Numbered from the stretch's first letter, positions 17,291-28,007 are shown. The stretch: 58,348 nt of DNA from Aureimonas sp. AU22 (GCF_001463745.1 NZ_BBWJ01000053.1:1-58348); one strand, 5' to 3'. Numbers and translations are program-made. Notes: generated by a model from the sequence alone, not told the origin.

Positions 17291-18601
17291 TCACTTGCCG
17301 ATGCAGAACTCGCCGAAGATGACGCCGAGAAGGTCCTCGACGCCGGTGCGTCCCGTGAGCGCACCGAGGCGATCGGCGGCAAGGCGCAGCGTTTCCGCTG
17401 CGACCTCGGGCGGCTGGGATACGGGGTCGTAGCCGTCGAGAAAGGCAAGCGTCCCTGTGATGATCTCGCGATGACGCAGGCGCGCCGGAACCACGAGCGC
17501 CGGATCGCCCGCTGCCCCGCTTGCGGCCGCGAGGATCCGATCGACGAGGGCCGCAAGACCTTCGCCGGTCCTCGTCGACACGGCGAGATCAAACTTTGCC
17601 GGCAAACCTTCTGGGCCGAGATCGGCCTTCGTGCGCAGGCGCAGGACGGGCGCCGCAGCCTCCACCGCATCCGGCTCGTCGCCCGGCGCGACGAGATGCA
17701 GCACGAGATCGGCCTCGGTGAGGGCCTTGCGCGCCCGTTCGATGCCGATCGCCTCCACCACGTCGTCCAAGGCGCGAAGGCCCGCGGTGTCGGAAAGGCG
17801 CACGGGAATGCCGCCGAGGTCGAGTCGGGTCTCGACGACATCACGCGTCGTGCCGGGGATCGGCGAGACGATCGCGACCTCGCGTTCGGCCAGCGCGTTG
17901 AGGAGGCTGGACTTGCCGGCGTTCGGCGCCCCGGCGATCACGACGTGAAACCCGTCGCGCCAGATCTCGCCGCGCCGCGCGGCCGACAGGCTCGCCCGCA
18001 TCTCCGCGGCGAGCGCGGCGACCTCGCCGGAGACGCTCGCGGCCACGTCGTCGTCGACGTCGCCCTCGTCGGAGAAGTCGAACGCGGCTTCGATCAGGGC
18101 GCGGGCGCGAAGCAGGCGACGCATCCAGCCGTCGGCGACGACCCGCAGGCCGCCCTCGGCCTGCGCGAGCGCCTGGGCCCGCTGGCCCTCCGTCTCGGCA
18201 GCCAGGAGATCGGCGAGCCCCTCGGCCTCGGTGAGATCGATCCGGCCGTTCTCGAAGGCGCGGCGGGTGAATTCGCCCGGCCCCGCCAGCCGGATCGCAG
18301 GAAGCGTCGTGAGGGCCTGGAGCATGGCGGCCGCAACCGCCCTGCCGCCGTGGATGTGGAACTCGGCGAGATCCTCGCCGGAGACGGAATGGGGCGCCGG
18401 AAAGAACAGGAGGAGCCCGCGGTCGATCGCCTGGCCATCGGCGGTCCGGAAGGTGCGCAGGCTGGCTCGGCGCGCCTCGGGTACGCCACCGGCGAGGGTC
18501 TCCATAGCCAGCCGCGCCGCCGGTCCGCTGACGCGCAGCACCGCGATGCCGGCGGGGAGGGCGCCCGAGGAGAGCGCCGCGATCGTCTCGTCGGTGCTCA
18601 C
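17291..18601 (-). CDS. mnmE: tRNA modification GTPase MnmE
   Basis: A 436-residue GTPase partner of MnmG (formerly trmE). The N-terminal folate-binding domain is followed by a helical region holding an inserted G domain with [14 protein letters not shown] (P-loop), PGTTRD (switch) and DTAGLR. The C-terminal FCIGK carries the conserved cysteine. Its start overlaps the stop of the YbaK-like gene by 4 bp. The potassium-activated GTPase acts in the cytoplasm. Confidence 0.97.
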   Translation of the reverse strand: MSTDETIAALSSGALPAGIAVLRVSGPAARLAMETLAGGVPEARRASLRTFRTADGQAIDRGLLLFFPAPHSVSGEDLAEFHIHGGRAVAAAMLQALTTLPAIRLAGPGEFTRRAFENGRIDLTEAEGLADLLAAETEGQRAQALAQAEGGLRVVADGWMRRLLRARALIEAAFDFSDEGDVDDDVAASVSGEVAALAAEMRASLSAARRGEIWRDGFHVVIAGAPNAGKSSLLNALAEREVAIVSPIPGTTRDVVETRLDLGGIPVRLSDTAGLRALDDVVEAIGIERARKALTEADLVLHLVAPGDEPDAVEAAAPVLRLRTKADLGPEGLPAKFDLAVSTRTGEGLAALVDRILAAASGAAGDPALVVPARLRHREIITGTLAFLDGYDPVSQPPEVAAETLRLAADRLGALTGRTGVEDLLGVIFGEFCIGK

Positions 18602-19083
18602 CGGACCGCGATCACCTCGGCATCGCAGGCGATGCGCAAGGCGTCCGGCACCGTCTCGAAGACGTGGAAGGGCGTGCCCGCCGCCGCCCAGACGAAGGGG
18701 AACTGGAGGAGGTCGCGGTCCATGAAGGTGCGCAGCGGCGCCGGGGCGCCGAGCGGCGCGACGCCGCCGATCGCAAAGCCCGTGGCGTCCCGCACGAAGT
18801 CTGCATCCGCCCGCCCCAGGGCCTCGCCGATCACGGCTCCCGCCGCTGTCTCGTCCACCCGGTTGGCGCCCGATACGAGGAGAAGGTAGGCGGTCCCGGT
18901 TTCCCGGCCTCTGAAGACGAGGCTTTTCACGATCTGTCCGACCGCGACCGACACCGCCGCCGCCGCTTCTTCCGCCGTGCGGGCGATTGTCCGGGTCTCC
19001 ACCACGCGGATCGGAAGGCTCTTGGCGAGCGCCGCGATCTCGACGCGGCGCACGGCATCGGGTCGGGAAGGACGGTCGGACAT
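18598..19083 (-). CDS. YbaK/EbsC family aminoacyl-tRNA deacylase-like protein
   Basis: A 161-residue YbaK/ProX-fold protein. VGQIVKSLVFRG, with the conserved catalytic-type lysine, and DFVRDATGFAIGGVAPLG define the family; members hydrolyse mischarged tRNAs such as Cys- or Ala-tRNA-Pro. ATG 19083 is preferred because GGAG precedes it at good spacing; a Met 4 codons upstream is an alternative. It overlaps mnmE (ATGA-type junction), so the two are probably co-translated. Specific substrate unknown. Confidence 0.88.
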   Translation of the reverse strand: MSDRPSRPDAVRRVEIAALAKSLPIRVVETRTIARTAEEAAAAVSVAVGQIVKSLVFRGRETGTAYLLLVSGANRVDETAAGAVIGEALGRADADFVRDATGFAIGGVAPLGAPAPLRTFMDRDLLQFPFVWAAAGTPFHVFETVPDALRIACDAEVIAVR

Positions 19084-19144
19084 GAAGGGCTCCATCGACG
19101 GGACTGGCCCCAGCCTCTAGCGCATCGGCGCCGCGCCGCCCACG

Positions 19145-19175
19145 AAAAAGGCCGCCGTGTCGCCACGGCGGCCCT
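19145..19175 (-). terminator. Intrinsic terminator downstream of rho
   Basis: GGCCGCCGTG / CACGGCGGCC, a perfect 10-bp stem with a TCGC tetraloop, followed on the minus strand by TTTTT (A-run 19145-19149). It lies 28 bp past the rho stop. Confidence 0.85.
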
Positions 19176-19202
19176 TGGAATACGCGTCGGGAGCGATCGC
19201 CC

Positions 19203-20468
<1,266 letters not shown>

Positions 20469-20680
20469 GGGAAAGGCTCCAACCCCATCCGGACTTTGGC
20501 AGTCACGCGGCACGGGGGCGTAAAACAGACGGGGAAAACGGTCAGGCCGGAACGATGATGGTGGATGTTCGGCTGAAGGGGCGGGACGGCAGGCATGGCC
20601 GCGTCGCGCCGGAGGCGGGATACGCGATCAGTCTATAGTGGGCCGGAAGCACTTTCGCAAGCGGGGGAGGCCACGCGGCG

Positions 20681-21232
20681 TCAGCTGCCGCCGCGGATCG
20701 TGCCCGCCGCTAGGCCGAGCTGGCGCAGGGCGTCGTCCTGGACGGCTTCCGGCGCCTCTTCGACCGAGACGCGCACCCCGTCCTCGTCGGCACCCAGGGG
20801 CTCGAAATCGGCAAATTGCGAGGCGAGGAGGGAGGGCGGCATGTAATGCCCCTTCCGCTTCTCCATCCGCTGCCGGATCACCGCCTCGTCGGCCGTCAGC
20901 TCCACGAAGCGCACCCGCGCATCCGCCCCGCGCAGTACGTCGCGATAGCGCCGCTTCAGCGCCGAGCAGGTGATCACCGTGGACTCTCCCGCCTCCGCCT
21001 TCGACGAGATCCAGTCGCGGATCGCGGCAAGCCAGGGCGCTCGGTCCTCGTCGCCCAGGGGAATGCCGGCCGACATCTTGTCGATGTTGCGCTTGGGGTG
21101 AAACTCGTCGGCTTCCGCGAACGTCCAGCCCAGGCGCGCGGCCAGTCCCTTGGCCGTGGTCGTCTTGCCGGTGCCCGACGGACCCATGACGACGAGGCAG
21201 ACGGGACGGGCTGGCGATGCGGCTTGCGACAA
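20681..21232 (-). CDS. Gluconokinase (GntK/IdnK type)
   Basis: A 183-residue P-loop kinase phosphorylating D-gluconate to 6-phosphogluconate. VVMGPSGTGKTTTAKGLA (Walker A), EADEFHPKRNIDKMSAGIPLGDEDRAPWL (substrate site) and VITCSALKRRYRDVLRG are hallmarks of the family. The apparent start is TTG 21232 with GGAG 8 nt upstream; no ATG precedes the P-loop at a sensible distance. No gluconate transporter or edd/eda is nearby. It lies 66 bp after hemJ on the same strand, possibly co-transcribed. Confidence 0.92.
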   Translation of the reverse strand: MSQAASPARPVCLVVMGPSGTGKTTTAKGLAARLGWTFAEADEFHPKRNIDKMSAGIPLGDEDRAPWLAAIRDWISSKAEAGESTVITCSALKRRYRDVLRGADARVRFVELTADEAVIRQRMEKRKGHYMPPSLLASQFADFEPLGADEDGVRVSVEEAPEAVQDDALRQLGLAAGTIRGGS

Positions 21233-21298
21233 GAACTCGGCTCCGGCGAGAAACGATCCGCGTAAGATCGCCCCGCCGGCGCCAAAGGCAAGCCGCGG

Positions 21299-21826
21299 TC
21301 AGAAGGGCTTCACGACCACCAGGATCACGATCACCACGAGAAGCAGCGCCGGCACCTCGTTCACCACGCGCCAGTGCCGGCTCGTCTTGGTGATCTCGTC
21401 GCGCTCCAGCCGCTTGCGCGACGCCGAAAGATACCCGTGCACGCCCGACAGGAGCACCACGAACAGGAGCTTGGCATGCAGCCAGCCGCCCCGGAACGCG
21501 AAGACCTCGATCGCCAGCCACAGGCCCGCCACCCAGGTCACGATCATCGCGGGGTTGATGATGCCGCGCATCAGGCGCCGCTCCATCACCTTGAAGGTCT
21601 CGGCCTCGCGCGAGCCCACCCCCGCCTCGGTGTGGTAGACGAACAGCCGCGGCAGGTAGAGCATCCCCGCCATCCAGGAGATCACCGCCAGGATGTGCAG
21701 GCTCTTCACCCAGAGCTGAGCCTCCAACGGCACGAGACCGAACAAGACCACCGCCAGCACCGCGCCGCCGGCCAGCGAATAGAGCAGCGAACGGTCCTTC
21801 TGGGCAGGCTTCGGCTGAACGGTCAT
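21299..21826 (-). CDS. hemJ: Protoporphyrinogen IX oxidase HemJ
   Basis: A 175-residue membrane protein with about four helices: SLLYSLAGGAVLAVVLFGLV, LHILAVISWMAGMLYLPRLFVYH (conserved His and Arg/Lys positions), PAMIVTWVAGLWLAIEV and a C-terminal PALLLVVIVILVVV. The family oxidises protoporphyrinogen IX in bacteria lacking HemG/HemY and binds haem. The rho-hemJ-hemE neighbourhood is typical of alphaproteobacteria. ATG 21826 starts the conserved domain. Confidence 0.92.
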   Translation of the reverse strand: MTVQPKPAQKDRSLLYSLAGGAVLAVVLFGLVPLEAQLWVKSLHILAVISWMAGMLYLPRLFVYHTEAGVGSREAETFKVMERRLMRGIINPAMIVTWVAGLWLAIEVFAFRGGWLHAKLLFVVLLSGVHGYLSASRKRLERDEITKTSRHWRVVNEVPALLLVVIVILVVVKPF

Positions 21827-21893
21827 GGCATCCTCCGGACGATCGCCCCCCTGCCTAGTCGAGAACCGCTCCAAACGGAAGCGGCGGGGGTGA

Positions 21894-22074
21894 AGACCGG
21901 GGCGCTGCCCCAGACCCCGCCAGGAGACATGATGTCCCCTGGACCCCTCGCTTGTTGCGTTGTGTCCGAAGTTCAGGGGGCCGCTGGCCCTCCTGAACTT
22001 CGGAAAGGTCTCAAAACGAAGCAGGGGTTCGGGGACGTCAGGCCCCGAGCGGGGATCGGGGCGGCAGCCCCGCC
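21894..22074 (+). repeat. Structured intergenic repeat, copy A
   Basis: A 181-bp element between hemJ and hemE with three modules: a 5' block with a CATGATG-centred near-palindrome (21921-21941), a central hairpin (21965-22004; arms TCCGAAGTTCAGG and CCTGAACTTCGGA around GGGCCGCTGGCCC), and a 3' block ending GGGGCGGCAGCCCCGCC. Copy B at 48252-48433 is the same element in inverted orientation but with different hairpin arms. It lies just downstream of hemE on the minus strand and could double as a terminator or mRNA-end structure. Confidence 0.8.
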
Positions 22075-22076
22075 TT

Positions 22077-23099
22077 TCACCCCCGCCGCACCCGTTCGAT
22101 CAGGTGCTCGACATGGGCGATCGGCGCGTCCGGAGTGATGCCGTGGCCGAGGTTGAAGACCAGCGGGCCGCCGCCGAGGTGCTGGAGGATGGCGTCGATA
22201 CCCTCGTCGAGGGCCCGGCCGCCGGCGATGAGGCGCAAGGGGTCGAGATTGCCCTGGACGGGCCCGGTCTTCTGGAGTTCGGCGGCGAAGCGGAAGGGGA
22301 CGGACCAGTCGAGGCCGACGGCGTCGACGCCGGTCCCGGCGCGGTAGGCGGGCAGGAGGGGACCGGCGCCCTTCGGGAAGCCGATGATGCGGGCACCCGG
22401 CACGCTCGCGCGCACGCGCTCGACGATGCGGCGGGTCGGCCCGATCGAGAAGCGCTCGAAGCTCAGCTCGTCGAGGACGCCGGCCCAGGAATCGAAGATC
22501 TGGACGCAGTCGGCACCGGCCTGGAGCTGGCGGACGAGGTAGTCCGCGCTCATCTCGGCGAGGAGGGCGAGGAGTTCGTCCATCGCCTCCGGGTGCTGGT
22601 AGCCGAACCGGCGGGCAGGGGCCTGGTCGGGCGTGCCGTGGCCGGCGATCATGTAGGTGGCCACCGTCCAGGGCGCGCCGCAGAAGCCGATGAGGGTGGT
22701 CTCATCAGGCAGTTCGGCGCGCAGGCGGGCGACGGTGGCGATCACGGGCGCGAGGTGGGTCTCCGCATTGCCGGGGTCGAGGTTCGCGATCTCGTGCGGG
22801 GCGATCGGATCCATCTGCGGCCCTTCGCCTTGCACGAAGCGCACGTTGCGGCGGAGCGCGTCGGGGATCACGAGGATGTCGGAGAACAGGATCGAGGCGT
22901 CGAAGCCGAAGCGGCGGATCGGCTGCAGCGTGACCTCGGTGGCGAGATCGGGATTGTAGCAGAGGTCGAGGAAGCCGCCGGCGCGCGCGCGGGTCTCGCG
23001 ATATTCGGGAAGATAGCGGCCGGCCTGGCGCATCAGCCAGATGGGAGGCGGATACACGGTCTCGCCGGCGAGGACGCGCATCAGCTTACGCTCGTGCAT
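22077..23099 (-). CDS. hemE: Uroporphyrinogen III decarboxylase
   Basis: A 340-residue (beta/alpha)8 enzyme that decarboxylates the four acetates of uroporphyrinogen III to give coproporphyrinogen [19 protein letters not shown] (substrate-binding Arg and the N-terminal signature), [11 protein letters not shown] with the catalytic Asp, [13 protein letters not shown] and [12 protein letters not shown] are all present. ATG 23099 ([10 protein letters not shown]) is chosen; the frame extends into the origin region without similarity. It is the first leftward gene beside the putative origin, as in Caulobacter and rhizobia. Confidence 0.97.
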   Translation of the reverse strand: MHERKLMRVLAGETVYPPPIWLMRQAGRYLPEYRETRARAGGFLDLCYNPDLATEVTLQPIRRFGFDASILFSDILVIPDALRRNVRFVQGEGPQMDPIAPHEIANLDPGNAETHLAPVIATVARLRAELPDETTLIGFCGAPWTVATYMIAGHGTPDQAPARRFGYQHPEAMDELLALLAEMSADYLVRQLQAGADCVQIFDSWAGVLDELSFERFSIGPTRRIVERVRASVPGARIIGFPKGAGPLLPAYRAGTGVDAVGLDWSVPFRFAAELQKTGPVQGNLDPLRLIAGGRALDEGIDAILQHLGGGPLVFNLGHGITPDAPIAHVEHLIERVRRG

Positions 23100-23240
23100 G
23101 GAACACCTTTCGCGGCCGGAGGGCCGTGGGGGAGGGATGCCCGGCGTCCAGCCTCGCGTCCAGTCCTTTTCGAAGCCGGCGTGCGGAAGGCGCCGGTGAT
23201 CGATCAGATAGACGCTGAGGGTTTTCCCGTCCGCCCCTCT

Positions 23241-23283
23241 TAGAAAAGAAATCCATGAATCTAAGATTCTGATTCTATGAGTC
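23241..23283. promoter_or_regulatory. AT-rich core with four GANTC methylation sites
   Basis: The most AT-rich stretch noticed in the window contains GAATC (23257), GATTC (23265), GATTC (23271) and GAGTC (23279) within 27 bp. It is a candidate duplex-unwinding element under CcrM-type methylation. Confidence 0.55.
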
Positions 23284-23470
23284 GGTGGATCATGGGAATT
23301 CACAGAACCCGTCCGCGGCGGCGCAAAACGACGGGCGAAACGGCGTTCACCCGTGCGGCCAAAAAGCGGCAGCGGCGTCAATCATTTGGGCGGGATCGTG
23401 TCGGGAAGGGGCGGGTTCGCGTCCCCGCAATTCACAAACGCCGGGCCACAGGCCGGTCGCTTCCATGAAC

Positions 23471-23479
23471 TGTGGATGA
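23471..23479 (-). promoter_or_regulatory. DnaA-box-like 9-mer
   Basis: TGTGGATGA on the plus strand reads TCATCCACA on the minus strand, one mismatch from TTATCCACA. It is the best single DnaA-box candidate in the hemE-maf gap. Confidence 0.5.
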
Positions 23480-23705
23480 CGGCGGAGTTTTCAAAAGGGC
23501 AGAAATCGCTTGGAGGCGCCGGGCCCCGCCCGTCCCCTGATTCCCACAAGGGCGCCGGAATCACGGGGGTGGCGCTCGCATCCGCTTGCGCTGCTCCCGA
23601 GAATCGAGTCCGCCCGATGCCGGGGCTTCCCGCCTTTCGCTGGCTCTAATAGACAATGCGAACTTGAACAAAGATTTAAGGACGCGCGGCAAGGCGCGGG
23701 AAAGG

Positions 23706-24311
23706 ATGATCGCGATGGGAGGACTGGTCCTCGCCTCGGGAAGCCGTCACCGTCAGGCGCTGCTCGCCGCGGCCGGCATCGATGCGCAGAGCGATCCCTC
23801 GACCCTCGACGAGCGTCTGGTGGAGGCGCCGCTGAAGGAGACGGGCGCGACGCCGGACGAGGTCGCGCTCGTGCTGGCGGAGGCCAAGGCGGTCGATGTC
23901 TCCGAGCGCCGGCCGGGCATGCTGGTGATCGGCGCGGACCAGGTCCTGTCGGTGGACGACGAGATCCTGCACAAGCCGGCCGACATGGAAGCCGCGCGCC
24001 GCACGCTCCTGAAGCTGTCGGGCCGGACCCATCATCTCGATAGCGCCGTGGTGCTGGCGCGGGACGGGGAGGCGGTCTGGCGTCATGTCTCGCGCGCCTC
24101 CATCACCTTCCGCACCCTCACGCCGGCGGAGATCGGCCGCTATCTCGCGGCGGCCGGCGACGCGGTGCTGACCAGCGTCGGCGCCTATCAGGTCGAAGGG
24201 CGGGGCTTGCAGCTGATGGAGCGGATCGAGGGCGACCTCTTCACCGTCATCGGCCTGCCGATGCTGCCCCTGATCGCGGAGCTGCGAGCCCGGGGCGCGC
24301 TGGATGACTGA
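23706..24311 (+). CDS. maf: Maf-like nucleoside triphosphate pyrophosphatase
   Basis: A 201-residue Maf/Ham1-superfamily protein. [20 protein letters not shown] is the N-terminal Maf signature, and [18 protein letters not shown] and [21 protein letters not shown] (the catalytic segment) follow. Members hydrolyse non-canonical or regular NTPs (dTTP, UTP, m7GTP), with possible roles in cell-division arrest. ATG 23706 with GGAAAGG upstream is chosen; MGGLVL three codons on is an alternative. First rightward gene next to the origin; its last codons overlap aroE by 8 bp. Confidence 0.93.
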   Translation: MIAMGGLVLASGSRHRQALLAAAGIDAQSDPSTLDERLVEAPLKETGATPDEVALVLAEAKAVDVSERRPGMLVIGADQVLSVDDEILHKPADMEAARRTLLKLSGRTHHLDSAVVLARDGEAVWRHVSRASITFRTLTPAEIGRYLAAAGDAVLTSVGAYQVEGRGLQLMERIEGDLFTVIGLPMLPLIAELRARGALDD

Positions 24312-25140
24312 CGCTCCGAAGGCTTTCGTCACCGGCTGGCCGATCAGCCATTCCCGCTCGCCGCTGATCCACGGCACCTGGCTGCGCGAGCTGGGGCTCG
24401 CCGGCTCCTACGAGAAGATCGCGGTGCCGCCGGACGCCTTCGCGCGCTTTCTGGGCGGCCTGCGGGCGGACGGCTTCGTCGGCGGCAACGTCACCATTCC
24501 TCACAAGGAAGCGGCCTTTGCGGCCTGCGCGCGGCGCGACGCGGCGGCCGAGGCGATCGGGGCGGTGAACACGCTGTGGTTCGAGGGCGATGCGCTGACG
24601 GGAAGCAACACCGACGCCTACGGGTTTTCCGCCAATCTCGACGAGCGCTTGAGCGGCTGGCGCGAGGCCGAAACGGCGGTGGTGCTGGGAGCCGGCGGCG
24701 CGGCGCGCGCCGTGGTGCATGCGCTCAAGGCGGCCGGCGTCGCTGATGTCACGATCCTCAACCGGACGCGCGAGCGGGCCGAGCGGCTGGCGGATGCGTT
24801 CGGTGCGGAGGCCGGCGGGGAGGGCGAATTCGAGGCGCTCGCTCCCCGCTTCGATCTCGTCGTCAACACCCGGCCGGCCGATCCGGACGGGCTGGCGCCG
24901 GCCGACGTGCGTGCGATCGAGGCGCTGCCGGAGGGCGCGCTCGTCACCGACATCGTCTATGTGCCGCTGGAAACGCCGCTTCTGGCGGCGGCGGCCGCGC
25001 GCGGGCTGCGCACAGCCGACGGGCTCGGCATGCTGCTCCATCAGGCGGTGCCCGGCTTCGAGCGCTGGTTCGGCCGGCGACCCGCCGTCGGCGAGGCGTT
25101 GCGCGCGGCGGTGATCCGCGACATCGCGGGCGGATCGTGA
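24304..25140 (+). CDS. aroE: Shikimate dehydrogenase
   Basis: A 278-residue NADP-dependent enzyme of aromatic amino acid synthesis, reducing 3-dehydroshikimate. Shikimate-site motif [14 protein letters not shown], catalytic lysine in [19 protein letters not shown], and the Rossmann glycines [15 protein letters not shown] with [10 protein letters not shown] (NADP-binding) are present. It overlaps maf and coaE, forming a tightly coupled maf-aroE-coaE-dnaQ group as in other alphaproteobacteria. Confidence 0.96.
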   Translation: MTDAPKAFVTGWPISHSRSPLIHGTWLRELGLAGSYEKIAVPPDAFARFLGGLRADGFVGGNVTIPHKEAAFAACARRDAAAEAIGAVNTLWFEGDALTGSNTDAYGFSANLDERLSGWREAETAVVLGAGGAARAVVHALKAAGVADVTILNRTRERAERLADAFGAEAGGEGEFEALAPRFDLVVNTRPADPDGLAPADVRAIEALPEGALVTDIVYVPLETPLLAAAAARGLRTADGLGMLLHQAVPGFERWFGRRPAVGEALRAAVIRDIAGGS

Positions 25141-25733
25141 AGATCCTCGGCCTTACCGGCTCCATCGGCATGGGCAAGTCGACCACGGCCGCGATGTTCG
25201 AGGCGCTCGGCGTGCCGGTCCATTCCGCCGACGCCGCGGTCCATCGTCTCTATGCCGGCCGCGCCGCGCCGCTCGTGGAAGCGCGGTTTCCCGGCACGGT
25301 GCGGGACGGCGTGGTGGATCGCGCCGCGCTCGGCTCGCGCGTGCTCGGCCAGCCCGCAGCGCTCGCCGACCTCGAGGCGATCGTCCACCCGCTGGTGCGC
25401 GCGGAGGAGACGGCGTTCCTCGATGCCGCGCGGGCCGACGGCGCTGCGCTCGCCGTCCTCGACATTCCGCTTCTCTTCGAGACCGGCGGCGAGGCCCGGG
25501 TGGACACGGTCCTCGTGGTCACCGCGCCGCCGGAGGTGCAACGCGCCCGCGTCCTCGCGCGGCCGGGCATGACGGAGGCGAAGTTCGCCGGGATCCTCGC
25601 CAGCCAGATGCCGGATGCGGAGAAACGCGCGCGCGCCGATTACGTGATCTACACCGGCGAAGGACTAGATGCCGCGCGCCGGGCCGTCGCCGCCATCGTC
25701 GCGGACCTCGGGGAGGATCGTCCGGAGACTTGA
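25137..25733 (+). CDS. coaE: Dephospho-CoA kinase
   Basis: A 198-residue P-loop kinase for the last step of CoA synthesis. [17 protein letters not shown] (Walker A) sits at the N-terminus, followed by [31 protein letters not shown] and the lid [32 protein letters not shown]. It starts with GTG whose last bases form the aroE stop (GTGA overlap). CoaA for the first step lies at 42.9 kb. Confidence 0.95.
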   Translation: MKILGLTGSIGMGKSTTAAMFEALGVPVHSADAAVHRLYAGRAAPLVEARFPGTVRDGVVDRAALGSRVLGQPAALADLEAIVHPLVRAEETAFLDAARADGAALAVLDIPLLFETGGEARVDTVLVVTAPPEVQRARVLARPGMTEAKFAGILASQMPDAEKRARADYVIYTGEGLDAARRAVAAIVADLGEDRPET

Positions 25734-25790
25734 GGCTTGCGTCGTCCGGCCGCCTGTCCGACATGGAAGGGAAGATGTAGGGGAACGGCC

Positions 25791-26498
25791 ATGCGCGAGA
25801 TCGTCTTCGATACGGAAACCACCGGTCTCGACTTCGCGGAAGACCGCGTCATCGAGATCGGCGGCATCGAACTCTGGAACCACATCCCGACGGGGCGCGA
25901 GTTCCACTGCTTCATCCGACCGCAGGGACGCAAGGTCGATCCCGGCGCCTTCGACATCCACGGCATCTCCGACGACTTCCTGCGGGACAAGCCGGTCTTC
26001 GCCGAAGTCGTGGACGATGTCCTCGCCTTCTTCGACGACGCCCGCCTCGTTGCGCACAACGGCACGTTCGACATGCGCTTCATCAACGCGGAACTCGCAC
26101 GCCTGGAGCGTCCGCCGATCCCGACCGAGCGCCTGATCGACACGCTGACCATGGCGCGGCGCAAGTTCCCGATGGCGCCGGCGACCCTCGACGCGCTCTG
26201 CTCGCGCTTCTCGATCGACACCTCGAAGCGCGACAAGCACGGGGCGCTGGTCGATTCCGAGCTCCTCGCGCAGGTCTATATCGAACTGATCGGCGGCCGG
26301 CAGTCGGCGCTCAAGCTGGTGACCGAGGACGAGGCGCGCACCGGCGAAGGGGGCGAGGGCGGTGCCCGGGCCTTGCCGCCGCGCCCCGTGCCGCTGCCCT
26401 CGCGCCTGACCGCCGCCGAAGTCGAGGCGCATCGCGCCTTCGTGGCAGGGCTCGGAGATGCGGCGCTTTGGCAGCGGGTCGAGGGTTTCGAAAACTGA
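25791..26498 (+). CDS. dnaQ: DNA polymerase III epsilon subunit (3'-5' proofreading exonuclease)
   Basis: A 235-residue DEDDh exonuclease. Exo I is VFDTETTGLDF, Exo II HNGTFDMRFINAEL, Exo III HGALVDSELLAQVY with catalytic His and Asp. A flexible C-terminal extension (after about residue 175) should bind the alpha subunit. ATG 25791 starts MREIVFDTETTG; the frame upstream is not conserved. It follows coaE by 57 bp. Confidence 0.95.
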   Translation: MREIVFDTETTGLDFAEDRVIEIGGIELWNHIPTGREFHCFIRPQGRKVDPGAFDIHGISDDFLRDKPVFAEVVDDVLAFFDDARLVAHNGTFDMRFINAELARLERPPIPTERLIDTLTMARRKFPMAPATLDALCSRFSIDTSKRDKHGALVDSELLAQVYIELIGGRQSALKLVTEDEARTGEGGEGGARALPPRPVPLPSRLTAAEVEAHRAFVAGLGDAALWQRVEGFEN

Positions 26499-26546
26499 CA
26501 CCGACTCACCTGTTCAAGGGGCGTCCGAGCTTCTAGAAGCCCGGGC

Positions 26547-27434
26547 ATGGACGCGCCCCTTCTCCCGCTTCGCCATTTCCTCCTCGGCCTTGCGGTGGTG
26601 GCCGTCTGGGGCACCAATTTCGTGGTGATCCACGAGGGGCTGCAGCATCTGCCGCCGCTTCTCTTCGCCGCCCTGCGGTTCCTGTTCGCCGCGCTGCCCG
26701 GCATCCTCCTGTTCCCCCGGCCGCGTGTGCGCTGGCGCCTTCTCGCCGCCTACGGGCTGCTGATCGGCACGGGCCAGTTCGGCCTCCTGTTCATCGCCAT
26801 GAACGGGCAGATCTCGCCCGGCATCGCGTCGCTGGTGATCCAGTCCCAGGTCTTCTTCACCATCGCGCTCGCCATGCGCCTGTCGGGCGAGACGGTGCGA
26901 CCCTACCAGTGGGCGGCGCTGGGCCTGGGGATGGCGGGGCTTCTCGTCATCCTGACCCACACGGACGGCTCGACGACGCCGCTCGGCCTCGGCCTCGTGG
27001 TCGTCGCCGCCCTGTCCTGGGCGAGCGGCAACATCGTGGCGCGGGCAAGCCGCGTCACCGACATGCTGCCCTTCGTGATCTGGGGCAGCGTCTTCTCCGC
27101 CCCGCCGCTCTTCGCCCTGAGCTTCGCGCTGGAGGGCTGGGACGCGATCCGGGCAGGGCTTGCGAACGCCGACGCTCTCACCTGGGGCGCCGTCCTCTGG
27201 CAGACGGTCGGCAACACCATGTTCGGCTACGCCGCCTGGGGCTGGCTCCTGTCGCGCCATCCGGCGGCGCTCGTCACCCCGATGGCGCTCCTCGTGCCGC
27301 TCTTCGGCATGGGCGCCTCGACGCTGCTTCTCGGCGAGCCCTTGCCGTTCTGGAAGATCGGCGCGGCGCTCCTCGTGATGTCGGGCCTCGTGCTCGGCCT
27401 TCTCTACCCGCGCTGGCAGGCCCGCCGGGCCTGA
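26547..27434 (+). CDS. EamA/DMT family permease
   Basis: A 295-residue membrane protein of two EamA repeats, about ten helices: FLLGLAVVAVWGTNFVVIHEGL at the start, and LGLGLVVVAALSWASGNIVARA beginning the second repeat near residue 145. The WGTNFVV motif and the G-rich helix ends are typical of drug/metabolite transporters, some of which export amino acids (RhtA-like) or purines. Substrate unknown. It is followed by a symmetric terminator shared with secB. Confidence 0.88.
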   Translation: MDAPLLPLRHFLLGLAVVAVWGTNFVVIHEGLQHLPPLLFAALRFLFAALPGILLFPRPRVRWRLLAAYGLLIGTGQFGLLFIAMNGQISPGIASLVIQSQVFFTIALAMRLSGETVRPYQWAALGLGMAGLLVILTHTDGSTTPLGLGLVVVAALSWASGNIVARASRVTDMLPFVIWGSVFSAPPLFALSFALEGWDAIRAGLANADALTWGAVLWQTVGNTMFGYAAWGWLLSRHPAALVTPMALLVPLFGMGASTLLLGEPLPFWKIGAALLVMSGLVLGLLYPRWQARRA

Positions 27435-27438
27435 CGCG

Positions 27439-27473
27439 AAAAGGGCGCCGCCGATCCCTCGGGGCGCCCTTTT
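27439..27473. terminator. Bidirectional terminator between the EamA gene and secB
   Basis: AAAAGGGCGCC (27439-27449) and GGCGCCCTTTT (27463-27473) form a perfect 11-bp stem with A/T ends on both sides, serving the two convergent genes. Confidence 0.85.
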
Positions 27474-27494
27474 CTCATCATTGGATGGGTACGG

Positions 27495-28007
27495 TCAGAC
27501 CGTCGGCTGTACCTGCGCCTTGGCCCGTTCCTCGGCGAGGCGCTGGGTGAACAGGGCGGCGAAGTCGATCGGGTCGATCATCAGCGGCGGGAAGCCGGCG
27601 TTGCGTGTGACGTCGGCGACGATCTGGCGCGCGAAGGGGAAGATCAAGCGCGGGCACTCGATGAAGAGGACCGGGAGCATGTGCTCCTGCGGGAATCCTT
27701 CGAGGCGGAACACGCCGCCATATTCGAGTTCCACGTGAAACAGCGTGTCGGCCCCCTCGCCGGCGCGCGCGTTCAGCGTCAGGCGCACGTCGTATTCGTG
27801 CTCGGCACCCTGGACCGGGTTGGCACCGACATTGACGCCGATGTTGATGCCCGGCGCGCGCGCCTGGCCGCGCAGCGATCCCGGCGCGCCGGGGCTCTCG
27901 AAGGAGAGGTCCTTGATGTACTGGGCAAGGATGTTGAGCGAGGGCTGGGCCCCCTGGCTCGCACCGTTGGCGCCGTTCGCGCCGTTGGTCTGGTCGATCT
28001 GGGACAT
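27495..28007 (-). CDS. secB: Protein-export chaperone SecB
   Basis: A 170-residue tetrameric chaperone keeping preproteins unfolded for SecA. After a low-complexity N-terminus rich in Asn, Gly and Ala it has [16 protein letters not shown], the canonical SecB opening, then [13 protein letters not shown] and [34 protein letters not shown] 28007 has GAGGAG upstream. A parS-like sequence (27727-27742) covers the FHVEL codons. Length is slightly above the usual 150-160 because of the N-terminal tail. Confidence 0.96.
   Translation of the reverse strand: MSQIDQTNGANGANGASQGAQPSLNILAQYIKDLSFESPGAPGSLRGQARAPGINIGVNVGANPVQGAEHEYDVRLTLNARAGEGADTLFHVELEYGGVFRLEGFPQEHMLPVLFIECPRLIFPFARQIVADVTRNAGFPPLMIDPIDFAALFTQRLAEERAKAQVQPTV
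27727..27742. promoter_or_regulatory. parS: parS-like site, 14 of 16
   Basis: AGTTCCACGTGAAACA differs from the parS consensus at positions 1 and 5. It lies within secB, about 4.5 kb right of the putative origin. It could be a weak ParB site or simply F-H-V codons. Confidence 0.5.

Larger units (their letters stand above)
23100..23705. other. oriC: Putative chromosomal replication origin (oriC)
   Basis: The 606-bp non-coding gap between divergent hemE and maf is the usual oriC location in alphaproteobacteria. It holds a low-GC core (23241-23280, 11 of 40 bases G or C), the inverted repeat GAATCT-A-AGATTC (23257-23269), a DnaA-box-like TGTGGATGA (23471-23479, 8 of 9 against TTATCCACA on the other strand), and weaker ones: GAATTCACA (23296-23304), CAATTCACA (23428-23436) and GGTGGATCA (23284-23292). 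There are eight GANTC sites. Genes point away on both sides. I see no real gene within it. Confidence 0.75.

Noticed and set aside
15280-17322. Long plus-strand open frame opposite mnmG
   Set aside because: Antisense shadow of mnmG codons with no start context or conserved motif.
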